Source: a virus. From it: DNA of 52,408 nt. The stretch spans positions 1 to 52,408 of IMG/VR virus record IMGVR_UViG_3300035698_004832; one strand, 5' to 3'. Position numbers and translations under genes: made by a program. Shown piece after piece: positions 1 to 7,744 of the stretch. Each line of letters begins with the position of its first letter. Position 1 is the stretch's first letter. Under the pieces are notes generated by a model that searched no databases, was not told where the DNA came from, and saw only the letters and a program-made list of their open reading frames with translations.

Positions 1-480
1 CCCACTCCAGAGCCCACTCCAGAGCCCGAGCCCACTCCCGAAGTGGAGGCAGCACCGGAACCCACCCCAGCACCAGAATTGGACATCTTGGATGACATCC
101 TGGTGCCAGATGAGCCCGTGGTGGAAGAGCTGGTCATGGATGACATCTTGGAGGACACGGAAGCTGCTCCTGCAGAGGAAGCCAAGCCCAAGGTAGCCCC
201 TCTGGTGGTCCCCCCTTCCGTGGAGATCCAGCAAGAGGATGTAGCTCTCTTGGATGATATTTTGGAGGAGGACACTACGGGTGAGCCCGAAGAGGTGGAG
301 CCCGAAGTAGAACCCGATCCCAAGCCTGTGTATGAGACCTCAGCCACTGATCAGGAGATCGATGATTTCCTGGTGGAGTTGGATGACAAGGGCCCCCCAG
401 CGACCCCTCCGCAAGCCACATCGACAGAGACTCCCGTTGTTGAAATGGACTTCGATTCTCTGGTTGATCTTTTTGGCTGA
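1..480 (+). CDS. C-terminal part of an acidic Pro/Glu-rich protein (5' end outside window)
   Basis: The frame is open from base 1, so the true start lies to the left; the GTG at 43 is only the first possible start inside the window. The visible 159 residues are very acidic and probably disordered, opening with Pro-Thr-Pro-Glu tandem repeats (residues 1-14). A short hydrophobic-acidic motif recurs: LDILDDIL (27-34), VMDDIL (45-50), LLDDIL (83-88), EIDDFL (119-124), and the C-terminal DSLVDLFG. Similar acidic tails end the next-but-two protein RecA and the SSB-like protein just downstream. The final SLVDLF resembles bacterial sliding-clamp-binding peptides (consensus QLxLF), and a clamp gene lies at 7.7 kb. 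I do not recognise a family. A role as a replication accessory or interaction hub is inference from composition and neighbours. Confidence 0.7.
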   Translation, partial: PTPEPTPEPEPTPEVEAAPEPTPAPELDILDDILVPDEPVVEELVMDDILEDTEAAPAEEAKPKVAPLVVPPSVEIQQEDVALLDDILEEDTTGEPEEVEPEVEPDPKPVYETSATDQEIDDFLVELDDKGPPATPPQATSTETPVVEMDFDSLVDLFG

Positions 481-517
481 TCTTGTACTACGGGGGGTCA
501 CAGAAAAAGTGAACCGT

Positions 518-527
518 GTATAGACAG
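518..527 (-). promoter_or_regulatory. Inverted copy of the intergenic 10-mer CTGTCTATAC
   Basis: The + strand reads GTATAGACAG here, in the 100-base gap before the SSB-like gene. The same 10-mer occurs in direct orientation at 35131-35140 and 45137-45146, both also in gaps just before genes. It contains a TATA-like core, but no convincing -35 element is spaced correctly here. Function is unknown; it may be a phage promoter element or a protein-binding site. Confidence 0.3.
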
Positions 528-580
528 ATGCGGCACCTGTCCTAACCAAACCAATGACCATTGTGCCGCAAGGAGTAGAC

Positions 581-1357
581 ATGAGCGACTTCGTAGAATT
601 CTCGTTCGGAATGGACGATGATAAGATCGGTGGGAAGCGGTTCGACCGCTACAAGGGCAAGGAAGGGGAGACCGAGCGTCTCAGCTTCGTATGGTGGTAC
701 CTGGATGAGGGTGGCAAGCCCATCTTCAATTGGGATGGCCTCCCCAAGGAAGTTCTGGCCAAGGTGACCCCTGCTATCCGTGCAGCCAGTGAAGAGCCCC
801 CTCCCCGCTTCACCGGAGCCAAGCGCTTCTACATCCCTGGTGTTGGCTACGTCTTGGATAAGGGCCCCGAGATGGCAAAGTTGGCTGGCCAGGCATCCAA
901 GCCTACCATCGCTACCATCGTGGTGGTGTGGCCCACTGACCGCAACGGTCAGGTGAATGCTACGCGGTTGGAGGCAGGCGAGTTCGATGTCAAGCCCTGG
1001 GTGTTCTCCCGTGACAAGTACGACATGCTCTCCGCTCGTCACAACGAGTTCCCCCTGGGACAGCATGACATCCAGGCCAAGTGCACGGACACGCAGTACC
1101 AGAAGATGGACATCGTGCCCTGCAAGGAGAACCTGTTCCGCAAGGTGCTCGGCAGCGAGAAGCTGGCTCACATCGCCCAGAAGATCATGGATCAGGTGAT
1201 CGAGTGTGAGGCCAACATCCGTGACCGGATCGCCACTGACATGTCCGTAGCGCAGGTGCGTGAGAAGTTGGGCGGCGGTGGCGGCACCAGCGCCACTTTC
1301 AACCCCGACACCACCGCGGCCGTGGATGCCATCCTGGACGACGTGCTGGCCGAGTAG
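581..1357 (+). CDS. Putative single-stranded DNA-binding protein (T4 gp32-like role)
   Basis: 258 residues from ATG 581, chosen over the in-frame ATG at 554 because an AAGGAG site lies 6 bases before 581. The aromatic, basic N-terminal half (FDRYKGKEGETERLSFVWWY) and the segment CTDTQYQKMDIVPCKENLF resemble the ssDNA-binding core proteins of large phages. After a Gly-rich linker (about residue 228) the protein ends in an acidic tail, AVDAILDDVLAE, like the acidic tips of SSB, T7 gp2.5 and T4 gp32 that recruit partner proteins. It is followed 20 bases later by ruvC and recA, which fits a recombination and replication operon. The assignment rests on context, tail architecture and resemblance rather than a diagnostic motif. 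Confidence 0.55.
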   Translation: MSDFVEFSFGMDDDKIGGKRFDRYKGKEGETERLSFVWWYLDEGGKPIFNWDGLPKEVLAKVTPAIRAASEEPPPRFTGAKRFYIPGVGYVLDKGPEMAKLAGQASKPTIATIVVVWPTDRNGQVNATRLEAGEFDVKPWVFSRDKYDMLSARHNEFPLGQHDIQAKCTDTQYQKMDIVPCKENLFRKVLGSEKLAHIAQKIMDQVIECEANIRDRIATDMSVAQVREKLGGGGGTSATFNPDTTAAVDAILDDVLAE

Positions 1358-1377
1358 CAGGAAAGGAGGGTCATCCC

Positions 1378-2034
1378 ATGCTAGTGCTAGGGTTGGACCC
1401 TTCCCTTACCAACTACGGTTGGGCAGTGCATGACACTTTGGCTGTGGGTCTGGATCGTTGCCCCTCACGGGGGCGGTTCCAGACTCCAGCCAAAATGTTG
1501 TTTATAGACCGCTACGTTTACATGCGGGAGCATCTCCGAGCCAAGGTTCGGGAAGTGAAGCCCGACAAGATAGGGATCGAGTTCCCCATCTTCAACGACA
1601 TGTGGTCAGAGGGCATGTATGGGCTCTTCCTGTACTCCTGTGAAGCCCTCCGCATCGAAAAGCAGGATGTGGTGTTCTGGTCCCCCATGCAGGCGAAAGC
1701 CCATGCCCGAGAGTCCCTGGATCGACCTCCCAAGTGGAAGATGGGCAAGATGGACATGGTGGATGCAGCCAAGGCAGACGCGGGTGGAAAGGGGCGCTGG
1801 AACCACAACGAAGCAGACGCCTACTTGGTAGGTCGCTTGGGAGCACGGTTCTGGTCTCTGCAGACGGGGGAAATCACTGAGGAGGACCTCTCCAAGGTGG
1901 AACAGAAATACTTTTTGGAAGTGAAGACGTGGATACGCGGCAAAAAAGCCGGCAAAACTCAACATCGTGGGGTCATGTACCGGGAAGATGAGCGTTTCTT
2001 CCTGTGGTCCCAGAAGGACACCAACAATGGCTAA
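1378..2034 (+). CDS. ruvC: RuvC-like Holliday junction resolvase
   Basis: 218 residues; strong AAAGGAGG site ahead of ATG 1378. RNase H-fold signatures are visible: LGLDPSLTNYGWA at residues 4-16 (first catalytic Asp), KIGIEFPIF near residue 65 (catalytic Glu) and WNHNEADAYLVGRLG near 141 (the final acidic pair). These match the RuvC/poxvirus A22 resolvase pattern. The enzyme should nick four-way junctions made during recombination-dependent replication or clear branched DNA before packaging. It is somewhat longer than E. coli RuvC (about 173 residues), with a basic C-terminal extension (residues about 175-218). Its stop overlaps the recA start by 8 bases, so the two are probably translationally coupled. 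Confidence 0.88.
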   Translation: MLVLGLDPSLTNYGWAVHDTLAVGLDRCPSRGRFQTPAKMLFIDRYVYMREHLRAKVREVKPDKIGIEFPIFNDMWSEGMYGLFLYSCEALRIEKQDVVFWSPMQAKAHARESLDRPPKWKMGKMDMVDAAKADAGGKGRWNHNEADAYLVGRLGARFWSLQTGEITEEDLSKVEQKYFLEVKTWIRGKKAGKTQHRGVMYREDERFFLWSQKDTNNG

Positions 2035-3220
2035 GAAGAAGGCTGCGAAAACAGGTGTGTTGGCACTGGCACGGGCTGCCGCAACCAAGATGCTCAAGAA
2101 CGACAACTGGCGTGTGTCCCTTGACCCCGACCAGCTCAAGGAGCCCCTCGAACATCTCCCCACGGGTTCCCTGGTCATCGACTACCTCATCGGTGGAGAG
2201 CCCAACGCCTTTGGTATCTCCCCATGCCCTGGCCTCCCCCGCCGGCGTATCACACAGCTTTGGGGTCATGAGTCCAGTGGTAAGACCACCCTGGCTCTGA
2301 CGGCTGCTGCAACTACCTGTGCTGCTGGTGGTACCGTCCTCTATGTGGACTGGGAGAACGACATCGTTCCCGACTACGCCGCCGCTCTCGGTGTCCCCAT
2401 CGCCAATCCCGAGAAGTTCGAGCTGGTGCAGCCCGAATCCCTGGAAGAGGGGATCAAGCTCATCCGTGCCTACGTCGTGGCAGGCGTAGACCTGGTGATC
2501 ATCGACTCTGTGGGCGCAGCCGCTCCCCAGGTCATGGTTGACCGCAAGATGGAAGAGACCGGCAACGTCATCCGTGTTGGCCTCGTGGCCAAAACATGGT
2601 CGGAGTTCCTCCCCCTCTTGAAGTCCGACATCAACAAGACCGGCACCGCTGTCCTGGGCATCTCCCAGACCCGCGCCAACATCAACACCTCAGGGTACGG
2701 CGGCGGTCCTACCACATCTCCCCAGGGCGGCAATGCCTGGAAGTTCTACTCTTCTCTCCGCATCGAGCTTCGCCGGATCAAGAACGAGAAGGGCAAGCGG
2801 CACAATGCCCTGACCCACAAGAGCGAGGACCGCATCTACGGTGGTGTGATTCGCGCCAAGATGGTCAAGTGCAAGCTGTCCAAGAGCCAGGGCCGCGAAG
2901 AGCTGTTCTACATCCGTTGGGGTGAGGGCATCGATGACATCCGCTCCATCATGGAGATTGCCATCGGGCACGGGGTCGTCAAGAAGGGCGGAGCATGGCT
3001 GACTTGGGAGCCGCCCGAGGGAGAGACGGTCAAGGTGCAGGGCACCGAGAGGCTGCGGGCCCACCTCCTCAAGAACCCCGATCAGTTCCAGGGTCTGTAT
3101 GGACAGGTTCGCCCGTACCTGACAGGTACCCAGTACGATGTTGACGGTGACGATTCCGAGGCAGTGGACCCCATGTCCACGGCTATCGATGACATCATCG
3201 AGGAAGTGGACTTCACATAG
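2027..3220 (+). CDS. recA: RecA-family recombinase
   Basis: 397 residues. ATG 2027 is preferred: an AGAAGGA site precedes it, and the longer frame only overlaps ruvC. Walker A is GHESSGKTT (Lys86); Walker B is DLVIIDSVGA (about residues 155-164). The GISQTRANI segment and the following Gly-rich stretch correspond to the RecA DNA-binding loop region, with GGNAWKFYSSLRIELRRI after it. Length is slightly above bacterial RecA (about 350), with an acidic tail ending AIDDIIEEVDFT that resembles the tail of the SSB-like protein. It should form filaments on ssDNA and drive strand exchange for repair and recombination-dependent replication. RecA versus the T4 UvsX branch is not decided here, though the motifs look RecA-like. 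Confidence 0.92.
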   Translation: MAKKKAAKTGVLALARAAATKMLKNDNWRVSLDPDQLKEPLEHLPTGSLVIDYLIGGEPNAFGISPCPGLPRRRITQLWGHESSGKTTLALTAAATTCAAGGTVLYVDWENDIVPDYAAALGVPIANPEKFELVQPESLEEGIKLIRAYVVAGVDLVIIDSVGAAAPQVMVDRKMEETGNVIRVGLVAKTWSEFLPLLKSDINKTGTAVLGISQTRANINTSGYGGGPTTSPQGGNAWKFYSSLRIELRRIKNEKGKRHNALTHKSEDRIYGGVIRAKMVKCKLSKSQGREELFYIRWGEGIDDIRSIMEIAIGHGVVKKGGAWLTWEPPEGETVKVQGTERLRAHLLKNPDQFQGLYGQVRPYLTGTQYDVDGDDSEAVDPMSTAIDDIIEEVDFT

Positions 3221-3235
3221 GGGTAGGGTAGCCCC

Positions 3236-4459
3236 ATGGCTGTTCAAGTACGAGTTCAGAATTTCCAGTCCATCAAAGACTCGACCGTTGATATCGACGG
3301 GTTCACGGTAGTTGCTGGGCAGAACAATGCAGGCAAGACTGCCCTGATCCGCGCTGTCTCGGGGGTGTTCTCCAACACTCCCGGACACTACTATGTGCGG
3401 GATGGGGAGGATTTCTGCAGTGTGGAAATCATCTTGGATGAGAACACCTCCGTCAAGTGGGAGAAGGGGCCCAAGATTCGGCCCCGGTATTCTGTCAACG
3501 GTGGTCCCCTCATCTACCCTGGAAAGGAAGTCCCCCAGGAAGTGCTCGACCTGGGCATCATGCCCATCACAGCCGTCAACCAGACCCTCTGGCCCCAGAT
3601 TGCTCAGCAGTTTGTGGGCCAGGTGTTCCTGTTGGATCAGCCTGGCTCTGTCGTGGCTGAGACCGTCGCGGATGTGGAGAGGGTGGGGAAGCTCTCCAAG
3701 GCTCTGAAGCTGGCAGAATCGGATCGCCGTTCCTTGTCCAGTGACCTGAAGGTGCGCCGACGTGATTTCCGCGATCTCCAACTGGAGCTGGAGGGCTATG
3801 CAGGGGTGGACGCCATCACGGATGAGGTGGATTCCATCGAGACACAATGGAGGGAGGCCAAGCAGGTAGGGGGCAGCATCCTGAAGGTGAGGGAACTGAG
3901 GGATGGGTTGCAGCAGGCACAGGGGTTGATCGATGCCTTGGCAGGGGTGGAGGATGTGACCGTTCCAGGTCCCCAGGCAGCCCAGGAGGCTTCAGAAACC
4001 CGTACCAGTGTGAGCACCCTCCGTGATGTGAAGGGCCGTTACGATGCCGCCCAGGCTCTCTGCGGGAGTCTCGCGGGAGCCTCGGAACTCACCATTCCAG
4101 AGAAGCAGGATGCCTCCAAGCTGCAAGAGGACATCCGTTCCTACACCCGCCTCAGTGGCAGGCTGCAAGCGGCCCAGCAGGCACAGGACTCCTTGCAGGG
4201 TCTCCCTGCTGTCCTGGGGGAAATCTCCGTTGAGGGGATGGTGGATGAAACCGCAAAGTGTCCCAAGATCCAAGCTGCTCTCACCACCCTCAAGGGGATC
4301 CAAGAGCGTTATGCCCGTGCCCTCACTGAGATGCAGGAGTCCGAGCGGCTGTTGCGGGAGTCCCAGGAATCCCAGGTAGGCGCTGAGGAAGAGGTGCGGG
4401 TTATCCTTGGGGACAGGGGCGAGTGCCCTGTGTGTAGGACAGTGGTGGAGAAGACATGA
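3236..4459 (+). CDS. N-terminal half of a Rad50/SbcC-like ATPase ending at the zinc hook
   Basis: 407 residues. The start reads like an SMC/Rad50 N-lobe: VQVRVQNFQSIKDSTVDI, then Walker A GQNNAGKTAL (Lys34). From about residue 140 to 390 the sequence is mostly Glu/Gln/Lys/Leu-rich coiled coil. It stops seven residues after CPVC (Cys397-Cys400), the Rad50 zinc-hook motif that normally sits mid-protein at the coil apex. The returning coil, Walker B and signature motif are absent; a matching C-lobe is encoded separately at 8860-9498. The next gene (Mre11-like nuclease) overlaps by 4 bases, as expected for partners. The half-protein is judged genuine rather than truncated because its stop is embedded in the ATGA coupling and the complementary half is intact. 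Confidence 0.85.
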   Translation: MAVQVRVQNFQSIKDSTVDIDGFTVVAGQNNAGKTALIRAVSGVFSNTPGHYYVRDGEDFCSVEIILDENTSVKWEKGPKIRPRYSVNGGPLIYPGKEVPQEVLDLGIMPITAVNQTLWPQIAQQFVGQVFLLDQPGSVVAETVADVERVGKLSKALKLAESDRRSLSSDLKVRRRDFRDLQLELEGYAGVDAITDEVDSIETQWREAKQVGGSILKVRELRDGLQQAQGLIDALAGVEDVTVPGPQAAQEASETRTSVSTLRDVKGRYDAAQALCGSLAGASELTIPEKQDASKLQEDIRSYTRLSGRLQAAQQAQDSLQGLPAVLGEISVEGMVDETAKCPKIQAALTTLKGIQERYARALTEMQESERLLRESQESQVGAEEEVRVILGDRGECPVCRTVVEKT

Positions 4460-5430
4460 TCAAGCTGGTTTGGCGTAGCGATGTGCATCTCTCTGACAGG
4501 GCCCCTGCCTCCCGCAAGGATGACTGGACAGAGACCGTCTTCAACAAGCTCATGCAGACCCGCATCGTGGCGGAGAAGCTTGGAGCACACGGTGTGCTGG
4601 ACGGCGGGGACTTCTTCCATGTGAAGAGCCCCAGCCGAAACTCCCATGCCCTGCTACGGCGTGTGGCTGAGCTGCACAAGACATTCCCCTGCCCCATCTA
4701 CTGCACACCGGGCAATCACGACAGCGTATATGGGGACTACAACTACCTGCACCAGCAGCCGTTGGGCGTCCTCTACGCCTCGGGGGTGTTCCGCCCTCTG
4801 TATGACCAGCACGAGGCAGTGTTCGTGGATCCCGAGTCCGGGGTGAAGGTGCGTGTCATTGGTGTGCCCTACCACGGCACCCAGTACGACATGAGCCGCT
4901 TCTTCAACATCACCAGGGGGGATGAGGACTACCTCGTCGTGGTGGCCCATGTCCTGGCCAGCCTCAAGGGTGGCACGATGTTCGAGGGTGAGGACATCGT
5001 GTCCTACAACGATCTGATGGGTGTGCCTGCGGACGCCTTCCTGTTCGGGCACTGGCACAAGGATCAGGGTGCGGTGGAGATAGGCGGCAAGTGGTTCGTG
5101 AATATTGGGAGTCTGACCCGAGGCTCCATCGCCCAGGATGATCTGATTCGGCAGCCCGCGTGTGCAGTGCTCTCCTTTGTGAAGGAGAAGATGTCTATCC
5201 AGGTAGTACGCCTTCGGGTGCAGCCCTCGTCGGAAGTGTTTGACGTTGAGGGACGTGCCAAAGCCAAGGATCGGGCCACGAAGATGGATTCCTTTGTGGA
5301 GAACATCCGTGGGACATTGGCCAAGGTGGCAGGCAGAGACCTGAAGGATGCCGTAGAGGGCATGGAGGGCATCCCGGAGGCAGTGAGGGAGAGATCCATG
5401 TTGTACCTGGAGAGAGCCGATGCCGAATGA
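4456..5430 (+). CDS. sbcD: Mre11/SbcD-like nuclease (T4 gp47 type)
   Basis: 324 residues, coupled to the Rad50 N-half through an ATGA overlap. Calcineurin-like phosphoesterase motifs appear in order: WRSDVHLSD (residues 6-14), VLDGGDFFH, TPGNHDS, VVAHV, FLFGHWHKDQ and NIGSLTR. These supply the two-metal site of Mre11/SbcD nucleases. With the Rad50-like ATPase it should process DNA ends and hairpins, feeding RecA-mediated recombination. The C-terminal third (about 230-324) is less conserved and may be the capping or Rad50-binding region. All catalytic motifs look intact. Confidence 0.9.
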   Translation: MIKLVWRSDVHLSDRAPASRKDDWTETVFNKLMQTRIVAEKLGAHGVLDGGDFFHVKSPSRNSHALLRRVAELHKTFPCPIYCTPGNHDSVYGDYNYLHQQPLGVLYASGVFRPLYDQHEAVFVDPESGVKVRVIGVPYHGTQYDMSRFFNITRGDEDYLVVVAHVLASLKGGTMFEGEDIVSYNDLMGVPADAFLFGHWHKDQGAVEIGGKWFVNIGSLTRGSIAQDDLIRQPACAVLSFVKEKMSIQVVRLRVQPSSEVFDVEGRAKAKDRATKMDSFVENIRGTLAKVAGRDLKDAVEGMEGIPEAVRERSMLYLERADAE

Positions 5431-5525
5431 GCCCTTTTGTCATTGGGAAGCCCCGGTTCCTCTACGCCACCATGGTGCCCGCCCCCAAGTGTGACCTCGT
5501 GAACCCCGATCTGTTCAAGGACTGA
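5427..5525 (+). CDS. Small 32-residue protein, unknown
   Basis: ATG 5427 overlaps the stop of the Mre11-like gene in an ATGA junction, and the frame ends at TGA 5523-5525, two bases before the methyltransferase start. The peptide begins MSPFVIGKPRFLYATMVPAP and has one Cys. No family is recognised. The tight packing suggests a translated small gene rather than chance, but it could also be only a coupling spacer. Confidence 0.4.
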   Translation: MSPFVIGKPRFLYATMVPAPKCDLVNPDLFKD

Positions 5526-5527
5526 GA

Positions 5528-6469
5528 ATGTCTGTCGCGGAGCTGTACCAGAGAAGCTACCAGGAGACCCTCTCCATCGTGGAGACGGGGGGTGGTGTGG
5601 ATCTGGTATTCACGTCTCCGCCTTATTGCGATGCCCGCACCTATGGTGAGGACATCTCCTGGGAATTCAAGGACTACCAGGATCTGGGGGATTGTATCTT
5701 CCGGGCTCTGAAACCAGGTGGGCATTGCCTGTTCAACGTGGATGCTCCTGTGAGAGCATGGCGTTCAGGGATGGGGACTGAACGAGGGTTGATGCCCTGG
5801 CGCATCTTGCTGGACTGGGCAGATAGGGTGGGGTTCCGCGTTGTGGATCGGTTGGCTTTCGCACGCATGGGACTCCCCGGTGCCTACACAGGGAGGTTTC
5901 GTAATGACTGGGAGCCTCTATTCTGGTTCCAGCGCCCTGGTGAGGGGTACTTCGACAAAATCCCATTAGCTGGAGAGGCTGGTGCGAGGAATCCTGGTAT
6001 TACATCCAGTAGGCGGAGTGATGGCACCCTTGCTCTGAGGATTGCCTCAGGGTGGGCTGTGGAGGAGAACAAGAAGCATCGGGGGACGTTGTGGGACTAC
6101 GGGGCTGTAGGGAAGGGGCAAAGTGGTGCTCCTGACATCGAGAATCTCAACCACCCCGCACGGTTCCCTCTCCGCTTGGCTATGGATGTAGTAGCGTGCT
6201 TCAGTCCTCCTGGTGGTACCGTCTGTGACCCCTTCCTTGGCGGTGGCACTACAATGGTGGCTGCTCTGTGCCAGGAGAGGAACTTCACAGGTGGGGATCT
6301 GTATGGGAACGATGAGGGGAAGTCTTGGGTCGAGTGTGCGGCCGAGGTGGGGGTGGAGAGATTTGGCAGCGGCAACCTTGCCCTGTTCGGGATGGAGGAC
6401 CAGCATAGGTTGCGGGTACATTTCCCTGACAGGGAGGTTTGCTATCTAGGGGATTCCGAAGATGGGTAG
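5528..6469 (+). CDS. DNA N4-cytosine or N6-adenine methyltransferase
   Basis: 313 residues. Motif IV TSPPY lies near residue 30 and the SAM-binding motif DPFLGGGTT near 238, so the order is IV, recognition region, I: the beta class of amino-methyltransferases. The SPPY form is more common among N4-cytosine enzymes, but base specificity cannot be fixed from sequence alone. The region between (about 75-210) would hold the target recognition domain. No restriction endonuclease partner lies beside it, so this is a solitary phage methyltransferase, possibly protecting phage DNA from host restriction or marking DNA for packaging or repair. Next to it is a Cas4/RecB-like nuclease. Confidence 0.85.
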   Translation: MSVAELYQRSYQETLSIVETGGGVDLVFTSPPYCDARTYGEDISWEFKDYQDLGDCIFRALKPGGHCLFNVDAPVRAWRSGMGTERGLMPWRILLDWADRVGFRVVDRLAFARMGLPGAYTGRFRNDWEPLFWFQRPGEGYFDKIPLAGEAGARNPGITSSRRSDGTLALRIASGWAVEENKKHRGTLWDYGAVGKGQSGAPDIENLNHPARFPLRLAMDVVACFSPPGGTVCDPFLGGGTTMVAALCQERNFTGGDLYGNDEGKSWVECAAEVGVERFGSGNLALFGMEDQHRLRVHFPDREVCYLGDSEDG

Positions 6470-6502
6470 AGTGTGCCACCCATCTCTGTGCTAGAGGACG
6501 AC

Positions 6503-7417
6503 ATGGCTAATTTCACCTTGTACTGGACGAATCTCGGTCGCTATGAAAACTGCCCGCAGCAGTTCTTGTGGTACAAGGGTTGGGGCACGATTGATCTTGG
6601 AAGGGGGCCTGGTCGCGGCAAGCCAAAGCCCGTGAAAAGCTCCTGGCACCATGCTCTCATGGGTGTGGTCATTCAGGCAGCCATCGAGGACATGTACAAC
6701 GATGAGCTGTGGAGGCATCCCGCATCCTTGCAGCGTGAGTTGCTGGAGCGGGTGGAGCGTGAGTTCAAGCGTCAGCTGGCAAAGCCCCGCAACTACGTTG
6801 ATTGGCGGTTGTCTCCCAGCAGGGAAGAGCTGCTCAAGGTCTGCCGAGAGGGTGTCATCGGGTATCTCCGCACCATGAAGCACAACAAGCTTCTGGGTCC
6901 CTATGCCAAGGCTGAAGAGGACTTGGTTGGGTATGTGGACAAGTTCACGCCCATTGGCGGCAGGGTCGACATGGTCATCCAGCGTGAGGACACGGGCATC
7001 ACCCTCCTGGATGGGAAGAACAGCACCCACAAGGGGAAGTACACGGATCCCGACCAGCTCCGTTGGTATGCCCTGTGTTTCCAGCTCGCTTACAGCCGTG
7101 TGCCCGACCGTCTGGGATTCGTCTACTACCGCTACCCTCACGGGAAGCCCATCGAGGGTACGGATGAGGTGGAGAGTGGTGTGGAGTGGGTGGACTGCAC
7201 CCGTGAGGACATCCAGGGTCTTGCCCAGCGTGCGGTAAAGGTTCGGAAGGGTCTCTACAGGCAAAAATTCGAGCCGACCCCTACCCCGAGCGGATGCCGG
7301 TTCTGCGATTACGAGACCGTGTGCGAAGCTCGCATTGCCCAGAAGGCTGCCAATTCCAAGGGACGCCGGAAAAAGTCTGTGGAACTTCCCGCAGATGGTC
7401 TGTTGGAGATTTTCTAG
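6503..7417 (+). CDS. Cas4/RecB-like PD-(D/E)XK nuclease with Fe-S cluster cysteines
   Basis: 304 residues from ATG 6503, which has an AGAGGA site; an in-frame GTG at 6473 has no good site. Four Cys fit the Cas4/AddB-type 4Fe-4S arrangement: Cys17 (YENCPQQF) near the N-terminus and Cys265, Cys268, Cys274 (GCRFCDYETVC) near the C-terminus. Between them is a PD-(D/E)XK core: Asp156 in GRVDMV and Asp170-Gly-Lys172 in LLDGKN, followed by a QLRWYALCF helix. It probably has 5'-3' exonuclease activity in recombination and end resection. The C-terminus ADGLLEIF resembles a sliding-clamp-binding peptide, and the clamp gene is two genes downstream. No Cas1/Cas2 or CRISPR array is nearby, so a CRISPR role is unlikely. 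Confidence 0.82.
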   Translation: MANFTLYWTNLGRYENCPQQFLWYKGWGTIDLGRGPGRGKPKPVKSSWHHALMGVVIQAAIEDMYNDELWRHPASLQRELLERVEREFKRQLAKPRNYVDWRLSPSREELLKVCREGVIGYLRTMKHNKLLGPYAKAEEDLVGYVDKFTPIGGRVDMVIQREDTGITLLDGKNSTHKGKYTDPDQLRWYALCFQLAYSRVPDRLGFVYYRYPHGKPIEGTDEVESGVEWVDCTREDIQGLAQRAVKVRKGLYRQKFEPTPTPSGCRFCDYETVCEARIAQKAANSKGRRKKSVELPADGLLEIF

Positions 7418-7470
7418 GGGGGTTCCGAACTACGGGAACCGGGTAGAAAGGAAAACGGAAAGGAGTCCTC

Positions 7471-7740
7471 ATGTCAGATCTTGATGCACGGTTGACGCAG
7501 GCGGTTAGCCGTCGTGACCAGGTAGCCAAAGATGTCCAGCGGCTTCAGGGCAAGCAGGAAGCTGCCAAGGCCAACTTGACAGCCGTTGAGGATGAGTGCC
7601 GTAGCAAGGGTGTAGAGCCCGAAAACATCGCTGTGACCATCACGACTCTGGAAGACAGATACCGTGAGAAGGTCGAAAACCTGGAGCGGGACGTGGCGGC
7701 TGCTGAAGCCGCCCTGGCCCCATTCACCAAGGAGTCATAA
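7471..7740 (+). CDS. Small coiled-coil protein, possible detached coil of the split Rad50
   Basis: 89 residues with a strong AAAGGAGT site. Two heptad-rich helices (about 1-48 and 58-84) are separated by a short turn with Gly and Pro (SKGVEPEN). No catalytic motif is seen; one Cys (about residue 46). It sits between the Cas4-like nuclease and the sliding clamp, upstream of the Rad50 C-lobe gene, whose own N-terminal coil is short. It could supply part of the returning coil, or be an unrelated clamp or nuclease accessory. This link is inference from position and coil content only. Confidence 0.6.
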   Translation: MSDLDARLTQAVSRRDQVAKDVQRLQGKQEAAKANLTAVEDECRSKGVEPENIAVTITTLEDRYREKVENLERDVAAAEAALAPFTKES

Positions 7741-7744
7741 CCCC

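Noticed and set aside
483-524. TTGTAC and TATAGA as a promoter before the SSB-like gene
   Set aside because: The spacer is 30 bases, too long for a sigma-70 promoter.
2690-3847. Minus-strand open frame of 385 codons over recA and the Rad50 N-half
   Set aside because: Antisense of two strongly supported genes, with no start signal or motif.
6503-7417. CRISPR adaptation role for the Cas4-like nuclease
   Set aside because: No Cas1/Cas2 or repeat array is visible; phage recombination nucleases share this architecture.
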